Assembly: GCA_012064415.1 (NCBI GenBank)
Contig: SSNU01000370.1
Span: 1 to 14,036, forward strand
Origin: Gyrodactylus bullatarudis
Lineage: Eukaryota > Platyhelminthes > Monogenea > Gyrodactylidea > Gyrodactylidae
Direction: 5' to 3'
DNA length: 14,036 bases
Shown here: piece by piece, positions 9,100 through 14,036 of the stretch
How the letters are laid out: each line of letters opens with the position of its first letter
How positions within the stretch are numbered: the stretch's first letter is position 1
Made by a program: the position numbers and the translations under genes
The notes under the pieces: model-generated
The model's database searches: none
What the model saw: only the letters and a program-made list of their open reading frames with translations
Told to the model about the DNA's origin: nothing

Positions 9100-9121
9100 T
9101 CCTACTCTTCCTAGAGTAGGA
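9100..9121. repeat. perfect 9-bp stem hairpin
   Basis: TCCTACTCT (9100-9108) and AGAGTAGGA (9113-9121) are exact inverted copies separated by the 4-base loop TCCT. The stem has four G:C pairs, unusual in this AT-rich setting. It lies about 470 bp beyond the LRR gene's proposed poly(A) signal. Its role is unknown. Confidence 0.6.
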
Positions 9122-9430
9122 ATCCTATTTACCATATATTTAAGCAGTGGAAACCATCTAATAGCTCATAAATTTCTCTATTCAACCATATAGTATAACT
9201 AATAACATTCATAAATTTATTTAAAATGTTTCAAAAAATACTCAAAAATCTAGTTAGTTTTATTTCTTGTAGTAAAATTCATTGAAAAAATCTTGGCACA
9301 CGATCAAAAATTTTCAACCGAGATTTTGTATGTCAGAACAAACTCGAAAACGTATGGTTTTATAGGAAAAAAACGCTAATTTTTCAGTAGTCAGGTTTGT
9401 TGTAGTAAATATTTAGTCGGTACCAAAACT

Positions 9431-9455
9431 TATTGATTATAAATTATAATCAATA
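9431..9455. repeat. 25-bp near-perfect palindrome
   Basis: TATTGATTATAA (9431-9442) is followed by a single A and then its exact inverse complement TTATAATCAATA (9444-9455). The symmetry suggests a dimeric protein site or a cruciform rather than an RNA hairpin, since a one-base loop cannot form. It carries ATTA/TAAT cores typical of homeodomain sites. It lies downstream of the LRR gene. Confidence 0.6.
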
Positions 9456-9590
9456 GATATTTACTGTTTTTTTCATTCAATTTTCATCCTCCAAATTAGA
9501 TTTTAGAATTGATACCAATGAGCCTCTGATCAGTCTAAAATTTGGAAAATTTTAAAACGATAATTATCATAATAAATACCTAATACTCTA

Positions 9591-9596
9591 TTTATT
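9591..9596 (-). terminator. poly(A) signal of the LRR gene
   Basis: The minus strand reads AATAAA here, 116 bp past the LRR stop codon at 9712. A closer but non-canonical AATAAG lies at about 9669-9674. The canonical hexamer is the more likely signal and gives a 3' untranslated region of roughly 130-150 bases. Confidence 0.5.
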
Positions 9597-9640
9597 GATA
9601 TCCCATTGTTATAGGCAAGCAGTTAATTTCTTCGACTGAA

Positions 9641-9657
9641 TTTTGATCAGATCAAAA
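9641..9657. repeat. 17-bp palindrome in the LRR gene 3' region
   Basis: TTTTGATC (9641-9648), one central A, then the exact inverse complement GATCAAAA (9650-9657). It lies within the predicted 3' untranslated region of the LRR gene, 55 bp after the stop. It may be fortuitous or a protein site. Confidence 0.55.
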
Positions 9658-9711
9658 AATCAAGCAGGCTTATTCGATTTTTTTGTGAGTTTAATGACTA
9701 AGAATTAGTTG

Positions 9712-11085
9712 CTATGAAATAACGTTTATTCCTAGAAACATGATGACAAACTCTAGAATGTAATATAATGGAGAAAAACTAGACAAATCATTGTGACAAT
9801 CCAATGTTATATGACCATAAAAATATATTCTTATTGAATTGATAATAAATCGCTCATTCCTTTGTTCAGGATCCTCGCATTGAGTTTGATAACAAACCAG
9901 AGAAAAGTTTTCTTTTGATTCCAGAGTCCCCGAGGATTTCGTACAATTATTCTCAAATAGTTTACGCATGAATCTATTAAACTTTAAGATAATCTTCTGA
10001 TCACAATAATCTAATTTTATTATAATTGAAGATATCTGATCTCTACAGAGATTCTCATGATTGAAAGATTCCGGAATTCCCGTGAGCCAAACATTTAGAT
10101 GTCGGACCCTCTTCATGTGTAAGCTTAGGTAGTTTAAATTAACTTCTGACGGATACATTTTCGATTCCAAAGTCTGGAATGTCTTCTCAACTAAATGCTT
10201 ATCGAACATCAGGCTACAGGGCCCAGCCTGTTTACATTGCAAGACTTCAGGACAAATTCGATAAAAATTGCCGTATATTTCGATTTCTTGGAGGTTTTCT
10301 GCATTCATCCGTTGACATAAACTCATGGCCCCTTTTGTTTCTAGGTCAGAGTTTTTGATAAAAGCAGAAATTTCAATCTTCATTAGGTTCGTCAAGTTAA
10401 CAAGAATGTCTTTCTCTATAGAATAAATAAAATTTGAGTATAACTTCAAACTGGTCAAATGTCCCAGATGACTGACTAAGTTGGTGGAGAAAAGGGAAAT
10501 TCTCTTCAACTCCAACTCTCTGAGTGATGGGGCACGTATCATCTTGCTTTTATTTGACAATAAATCCTTACCAGTTACGTGAATTCTGGTTCCAGTTAAT
10601 TTCAACACCTCTAAAGAATTCAAGATGAACCTCTCAGGTATCAGACTGTGACAAAAGTCCATCTCAAGGAATTTCAAATGATCCCACTCAAAATTGATAG
10701 GCTCCAATGAAACCTCTGGATGACTCAGTGTACTGTCTGGATAAAATAGAAGGCTCAGATGGATTAATTTCAGACTCGTCTCTAAGGATCTAAAGGGGCA
10801 ACGGTTACCTCTAATTTCCAAGGATCTCATGTTCGGAAAGAGGTTATCAAACCAAGAGAGGGGTATTCGAGGACACATTCTTGTTCCATTTATATCGAAA
10901 TGGATTTTAGTCAAGCCATTTGCTTCTTGGAGATTATTCCAGTCGGTAAGATAACTTGGAATGCATTTCACTTGACAGTACATTGATGTTTCATGAAATA
11001 TCTGGCAGTTTGATGGAATTCCTTTGGAATATGACATTACGAAAATTATGAATACCAAGTACGCTAGGCCGATATATTGAACCAT
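9712..11085 (-). CDS. secreted or membrane-tethered LRR protein, Toll-ectodomain-like, without TIR domain
   Basis: This is a single open frame of 457 residues from ATG at 11085-11083 to TAG at 9714-9712. The frame is open for 20 more codons upstream but contains no other ATG; a TTG lies 7 codons earlier. Residues 4-20 are hydrophobic (YIGLAYLVFIIFVM), a signal peptide or anchor. Next comes a cysteine-rich cap (Cys27, 37, 41), then about ten degenerate LxxLxL repeats starting near residues 58, 86, 105, 137, 158, 188, 210, 234, 265 and 317. A cysteine cluster RICPEVLQCKQAGPC lies at about 276-290. Five N-glycosylation sequons (NGT, NKS, NLT, NCT, NFS) indicate an extracellular product. The last 20 residues are hydrophobic (about 437-455), with no cytoplasmic tail or TIR domain, so the tail is either a membrane anchor or a GPI-attachment signal. 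The layout and spacing resemble the outer half of insect Toll receptors; a general LRR surface protein is the alternative. A ligand-binding role is inferred. Confidence 0.85.
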   Translation of the reverse strand: MVQYIGLAYLVFIIFVMSYSKGIPSNCQIFHETSMYCQVKCIPSYLTDWNNLQEANGLTKIHFDINGTRMCPRIPLSWFDNLFPNMRSLEIRGNRCPFRSLETSLKLIHLSLLFYPDSTLSHPEVSLEPINFEWDHLKFLEMDFCHSLIPERFILNSLEVLKLTGTRIHVTGKDLLSNKSKMIRAPSLRELELKRISLFSTNLVSHLGHLTSLKLYSNFIYSIEKDILVNLTNLMKIEISAFIKNSDLETKGAMSLCQRMNAENLQEIEIYGNFYRICPEVLQCKQAGPCSLMFDKHLVEKTFQTLESKMYPSEVNLNYLSLHMKRVRHLNVWLTGIPESFNHENLCRDQISSIIIKLDYCDQKIILKFNRFMRKLFENNCTKSSGTLESKENFSLVCYQTQCEDPEQRNERFIINSIRIYFYGHITLDCHNDLSSFSPLYYILEFVIMFLGINVIS

Positions 11086-12275
11086 TAATTCAGTTGAAAT
11101 TTTCAATGAATCTTTTATTCTAGTAAAAATTGCATCTTTCAGTAATTATAAATTTTATTTACCAAAATGAATTAAAGTGTATAATTCTTATCTTCTGCAT
11201 TGTTTGGAACATGAGTTTCTTAGTTTTCATGAATAATTTCAGGAAAATATCATTTCTTCGATACAGTATTAGAAAAAAACTACGAAAATTTATTTTAAAA
11301 CTACAATTATAATTATTAACACGTTAACACTATTTCAATGAATTTTAATACTCTACCTATCACCAGGAACTGATAAAATTCATTGAGGAATTGTTTTTTT
11401 TTATGTCATTATTGAAGAAAAGTATGTCATCTTGATTATACATATGTTTTTTGCAAACGCAGGGATTAATATATATATATAGTTTCACGTATGACATAAT
11501 TAGGTTAAAATAAAGGTTAAAGCATTTCCTAAAAAAATTCATAACTTTCTTATTGAATTTGATATCTTTGAAAGTTATAAAACTAATAAGACTCAAATTC
11601 TTGTTTCTAAATGAAGTCATCCTTCTACATATTTTGGAAAGCCCAATAACTTTAAAGTTGGCAAATCATTGATTCTCCCCAATAATGAAAGGTTTTTGTT
11701 AAAAAATTTAGATTCAACCCTTTTGTACTGATTGTATACCAAAGCGTAAATCATCCACCCCTGATTCTGAAAGGTTTAAAGAATTTTGGGAATTATTTAT
11801 CATAATTTTTTTAAACTAAAGCTAGCTGAATTTGAGAATTCATGATTTTTACAAAAATCTCATTTATTCATCAAGGTATCAAATTTTGCTGAGAATTTTT
11901 TAGCAGCCAATTCAAAAGGAACAATTTCGCCAGTTTTTTGAAAAAAATGGAAAGAAAAAATTTTCTGGAAAAAAATAAGAGAAATTACAGTGTTTTTAGA
12001 CATTTTAATCTACTAGCAAAGTGGGATAATTACTATATCTATATGAACTCTAAATTGATGGTGATTGTTAAATTGATGTTAAAGAGAAGGCGGTTTTAGT
12101 AATGATGTTAGGGGAAGGCTGGTTAATCTCATCGATCAACATTAAAATTGAAAATTGTATCTAATACTCAGAGATTAATCGGTTTAATCCATAAGGATTC
12201 ATTCAAACCAAAGAAAATATCATTACAGGTTTTACTTATTAGATATATATGTTACCGTTAATCTTGTTACTCTTG
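11086..12275. other. upstream region of the LRR gene and AT-rich intergenic DNA
   Basis: Just upstream of the LRR start, the minus strand has TATAAT (about 11145-11150) roughly 60 bp before the ATG. It also has a possible acceptor TTTTTACTAG (around 11122) that would allow a non-coding first exon. A short upstream ATG frame of six codons also precedes it. The rest is AT-rich with an (AT)n tract. Frames such as 11360-11620 on the minus strand are compositionally poor and span that tract, so no gene is called. Confidence 0.4.
11469..11481. repeat. (AT)n microsatellite
   Basis: Six and a half tandem AT units are seen directly. It is simple sequence with no inferred role. Confidence 0.7.
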
Positions 12276-12291
12276 ATAGTCTTAAGACTAT
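12276..12291. repeat. 16-bp perfect palindrome at the edge of the foldback element
   Basis: ATAGTCTTAAGACTAT is exactly self-complementary. Its half AGTCTTAAG recurs in the right arm of the large inverted repeat (around 13043-13052), and TCTTAAGACTA recurs 23 bp further in on the left. The left end of the element therefore seems to carry a small duplication of its own terminal sequence. Confidence 0.65.
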
Positions 12292-12298
12292 TAGGTAA

Positions 12299-13048
12299 TC
12301 TTAAGACTAACGGAATAGTTTGATAAACTTGTTACCAGGTTTCAAGATAAACAAGATATTCAGCTATAAATTATAGTTTGCTGATCTTGATTCTCGGTAA
12401 TAAGTTTGGCTGAATGAAATGAATTTGAATTTAATAAGGCATTGTTTAAGGCAATGAAGATTTTTTATCAAACAATCCAATTTTGTAGGGTCTGAAATTG
12501 AGACTTCTTATACAATGCAATGCGAAACTCATGGATTCCAGAAAATAAGACGTATCAAATGTTGAAACAGTATTAATTTTGCGTAAGGATTTTATCTCAA
12601 TAGTTCGTCAAATTTGTTACCTAGTTTCAGGAATAACTAACTCAGTGATCTTACTATAAATTTCTTCTCATCACGTATTTTCATTAGTTGATTCACGCCT
12701 ATTCTTTAAATGAGGAATATTTGAAGGACTACTTTTTTACCATTTGAAGCCATCTGGACCTTTTCTGATAATATGCAGAAATTTATATTTCGATCTCAAA
12801 CTTAATATTCTTGAAGCCTGGTAGTTTGACGAACTATTCAGCTAAAATTATAAAGAAAGTTCCAATTAGGGGACCTTACAATGTTGGATTTTTTTCTTAA
12901 TCTTTGATATTATTTTGGAAAAATTTGATTCAATTAAGCAAACTTATTACCGAGTATCAAATTCAACAAGCTACATTATATTGTTAAATAGTTAGTAAAT
13001 CTTGATAACTGGTAACAAGTTTATCAAACTATTCCGTTAGCCTTAAGA
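12299..13048. mobile_element. 750-bp nested palindrome, foldback or MITE-like element
   Basis: The outermost arms, 12299-12336 and 13011-13048, are inverted copies matching at 37 of 38 bases. Moving inward, further matched inverted segments keep register: 12387-12408 with 12939-12960 (21 of 22), 12475-12492 with 12872-12889 (15 of 18), 12599-12612 with 12825-12838 (14 of 14) and 12654-12664 with 12777-12787 (11 of 11). The loop is near 12670-12770. An extra stretch of about 90 bp in the left arm accounts for a shift in symmetry. Each arm also contains a short unit based on CTTGTTACC in alternating orientation (12328 plus, 12396 minus, 12613 plus; then 12819 minus, 12942 plus, 13011 minus). 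There is no coding capacity. Such long inverted repeats are typical of non-autonomous foldback or MITE elements moved by a transposase encoded elsewhere; a hairpin-RNA source is the alternative. Target-site duplications were not resolved. Confidence 0.65.
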
Positions 13049-13217
13049 CTATTTTTCAATCTTTTAGAATTTAGTTTTTGTATTTTCTTGATCTACTTAT
13101 TAATATCACCCTTTTGTTTTTTATCAACCGTTCAGTTAGTCAGTTGTGCGAATTTAAAGTAAGAATCTTCTTGATTATGAGGCAAGCTTTACCTAAATTT
13201 GACATTTAAAACTACAA

Positions 13218-13442
13218 ATGGAAAAAATTGAAAAGAAATTTGATCTAGCCAGCTTCTTAAATTTACGAAAAATCTTATCAGAAAATCTGTCTGTCTTGCA
13301 AAACATGACAAAGTTTCACAAAAAATTGAGCAGTTTTTTTATCAGGCGTCACTTAAAAAAAGAACTAACTCCTTCGCATGAGATATCGATCGACGAAGAA
13401 TTTAAAATGAATATGAACGTTTATGGTTTTTGTGAAAATTAA
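13218..13442 (+). CDS. small basic protein or first exon, unknown
   Basis: An ATG in good context (ACAAATGG), with an in-frame TGA only five codons before it, opens 74 codons to TAA at 13440-13442. The product is lysine-rich, begins MEKIEKKFDLASFLNLRKIL and has a leucine-bearing helical first half, a basic middle (FIRRHLKKEL) and an acidic patch (SIDEE). No signal peptide or known domain is seen. The frame may be cut short by splicing: a donor TTTTT|GTGAAA at 13432 would join in phase to the acceptor TTCTCAG at 13522 and the open frame that follows, replacing the last three residues. The donor is weak, so both forms are possible. A chance frame is not excluded, but the start context and downstream poly(A) signal favour a real gene. 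Confidence 0.35.
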   Translation: MEKIEKKFDLASFLNLRKILSENLSVLQNMTKFHKKLSSFFIRRHLKKELTPSHEISIDEEFKMNMNVYGFCEN

Positions 13443-13471
13443 TTTCTGAAATTTGGGAAATTTGGATTTTT

Positions 13472-13538
13472 CGGAATTTTTGTTTTTTCTGATTATCTCA
13501 GAAATTAAAGGGAATTTCTCAGATCAGAAAAAATTCGG
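13472..13538. repeat. imperfect long hairpin overlapping a splice acceptor
   Basis: The left arm, about 13472-13504 (containing TTTTTTCTGATTATCTCAGA), can pair with the right arm, about 13513-13538 (AATTTCTCAGATCAGAAAAA), across an AAAGGG-like loop. Stems are broken by small bulges. Both arms contain a TCTCAG that could serve as a 3' splice site, so the fold would compete with splicing of the small plus-strand gene. It might also be a small-RNA precursor. Confidence 0.5.
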
Positions 13539-13608
13539 AATCAGCTCAAAAATTATGCTTGAGGCTTGGCACACCCTCTTTAGGATGAACGCTAAACCTT
13601 TAAATTAA
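13523..13608 (+). CDS. candidate terminal exon of the small plus-strand gene
   Basis: After the acceptor TTCTCAG (13516-13522), a frame runs to TAA at 13606-13608. It encodes QKKFGISSKI, then MLEAWHTLFRMNAKPLN. The bases under MLEAWHTLFRMNA are markedly less AT-rich than the surroundings and use GAG, GCT, TGG, CAC, ACC and CTC codons, which is coding-like. The frame is in fact open from 13450, so a longer exon or read-through form is possible. The phase fits a donor at 13432 in the preceding frame, giving a protein of about 99 residues. An AATAAA follows 61 bp after the stop. No family is recognised. Confidence 0.35.
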
Positions 13609-13669
13609 ATTTTTATCATTTTTATATCACCACCGGTGTTTCGCATGGGAGATTAAGAAAATTTTCGAG

Positions 13670-13675
13670 AATAAA
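13670..13675 (+). terminator. plus-strand poly(A) signal
   Basis: AATAAA lies 61 bp beyond the TAA at 13608 and would end the small plus-strand transcript just before the opposing gene. A minus-strand AATAAA sits only 38 bp away (13714-13719), so the two transcripts would end tail to tail or slightly overlap. Confidence 0.4.
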
Positions 13676-13713
13676 GCACTGGAATAAAAATTCGATTTTT
13701 TTTGCCAACGAGA

Positions 13714-13719
13714 TTTATT
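13714..13719 (-). terminator. minus-strand poly(A) signal
   Basis: TTTATT on the plus strand is AATAAA on the minus strand, only 7 bp past the stop codon at 13727-13729. The 3' untranslated region would be very short. The placement supports 13727-14036 being a genuine last exon. Confidence 0.5.
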
Positions 13720-13726
13720 TAAATAT

Positions 13727-14036
13727 TTATTCCCATTCAAATCTGTAAACTGTTGAGAATGATTCACCCTTCTTGAAACATGCAAATACGTAGATAATAT
13801 ATTTCATGTTTATGATTGTAGTATAAAAATTATGTCTTGGATAGAAGAAATCAAACACTTTTTTTGAGTTAAAGTTCTTTTCAATGTCACATTCGGCCTT
13901 TACACATCTAAGGTTTATTGCAGAAATTATTTTTCTAAAGAAACGTATTTGTTGCTTGTAAAACTTTTTTTCATATAAATCCTTGTGGTGTTCGATACAA
14001 AAATCTCTAAATTTTTCCAATGAATATTTGGAATCG
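13727..14036 (-). CDS. C-terminal coding region of an unrecognised protein, cut by the window edge
   Basis: The minus-strand frame is open from the window edge (first whole codon 14035-14033) to TAA at 13729-13727, giving 102 residues with no ATG near the edge, so the true start or an upstream exon lies outside. It is rich in lysine, phenylalanine and tyrosine. An early part reads LEKFRDFCIEHHKDLYEKKF; later parts include RHNFYTTIINMKYIIYVFAC and the end KKGESFSTVYRFEWE. Five cysteines are present (CIEHH, RCVKAEC, FAC), including a C-x5-C pair. There is no transmembrane segment or signal peptide in the visible part. About 102 stop-free codons are very unlikely by chance at this base composition, and a poly(A) signal follows at once. 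No family is recognised. Confidence 0.6.
   Translation of the reverse strand, partial: DSKYSLEKFRDFCIEHHKDLYEKKFYKQQIRFFRKIISAINLRCVKAECDIEKNFNSKKVFDFFYPRHNFYTTIINMKYIIYVFACFKKGESFSTVYRFEWE

Larger units (their letters stand above)
6689..9590. other. AT-rich stretch, probably intron of the PH gene plus intergenic DNA
   Basis: No confident gene is seen. Because the PH exon at 6582-6688 has an acceptor on its upstream side, part of this stretch must be intron. Short exon-like pieces appear at 7306-7337 and 7396-7451 (minus), at 8419-8448 (minus, strong TTATTTTCAG acceptor followed by 9 codons and a stop) and at 7680-7750 (plus, strong TTCCTAG acceptor, 23 codons, stop). Small palindromes are listed separately. 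GATTCTCT/AGAGAATC (7712-7734) is another 8-bp hairpin. Confidence 0.4.

Noticed and set aside
11130..11312. 60-codon plus-strand frame
   Set aside because: It has no ATG at its start and is AT-driven in composition, lying upstream of the divergently placed LRR gene with no splice or poly(A) support.
11360..11620. 86-codon minus-strand ATG frame
   Set aside because: Its composition is dominated by Asn, Lys, Phe and Ile, it reads through the (AT)n tract, and it has no domain and no supporting signals. It is likely chance in AT-rich DNA.
1..14036. A bacterial or phage-type defence locus, CRISPR array, tRNA or rRNA genes
   Set aside because: Splice sites, poly(A) signals, very low coding density and the absence of regular direct repeats or RNA-gene cores all point to animal nuclear DNA. 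No such elements were seen.
1..14036. Endogenous viral segment (for example a polydnavirus-like proviral circle)
   Set aside because: Low coding density and AT-richness would fit, but no viral gene family or boundary repeat could be recognised, and the LRR and PH coding regions are ordinary host-type genes.

Overview
The window looks like nuclear DNA of an AT-rich (roughly 70% A+T by eye) multicellular animal. An arthropod is the best guess but is not proven. Genes are sparse and split by introns. Splice sites are of the GTATGT...TTTCAG kind, AATAAA signals follow stop codons, and one gene encodes a secreted or membrane-tethered leucine-rich-repeat (LRR) protein resembling a Toll ectodomain. 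There are no operons, ribosome binding sites, CRISPR arrays or bacterial gene packing.

Layout. Positions 1-6018 are mostly intron-like or intergenic AT-rich DNA with a few candidate plus-strand exons (429-559; 3933-4048, weak) and a 30-codon ATG micro-ORF (4376-4468). A plus-strand terminal exon at 6019-6178 encodes a basic C-terminus with a PCNA-box-like motif and is followed by AATAAA. Facing it is the 3' end of a minus-strand gene: a clear exon coding the end of a pleckstrin-homology (PH) domain (6582-6688) and a likely last exon (6422-6470). The two genes converge with about 243 bp between their stop codons. Positions 6689-9590 are non-coding apart from possible further PH-gene exons near 7306-7451.

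The best gene is on the minus strand at 9712-11085: a 457-aa intron-less coding region with a signal peptide, a cysteine-rich LRR N-cap, about ten degenerate LRRs, five N-glycosylation sequons and a hydrophobic C-terminal tail, but no TIR domain. Positions 11086-12240 hold nothing recognisable.

Positions 12299-13048 form a large imperfect palindrome. Its outer arms match at 37 of 38 positions, and further matched segments are nested towards a loop near 12670-12770. It is most likely a non-autonomous foldback or MITE-like element, or a hairpin-RNA locus. The last kilobase holds a small plus-strand gene candidate (13218-13608, possibly two exons) and, converging on it, the terminal exon of an unrecognised minus-strand gene (13727 to the window edge).

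No joint pathway can be shown for these genes. The LRR and PH genes share a strand but nothing visible links their roles. I see no convincing new multi-gene system. The most unusual items are the TIR-less Toll-like LRR gene and the long nested palindrome.
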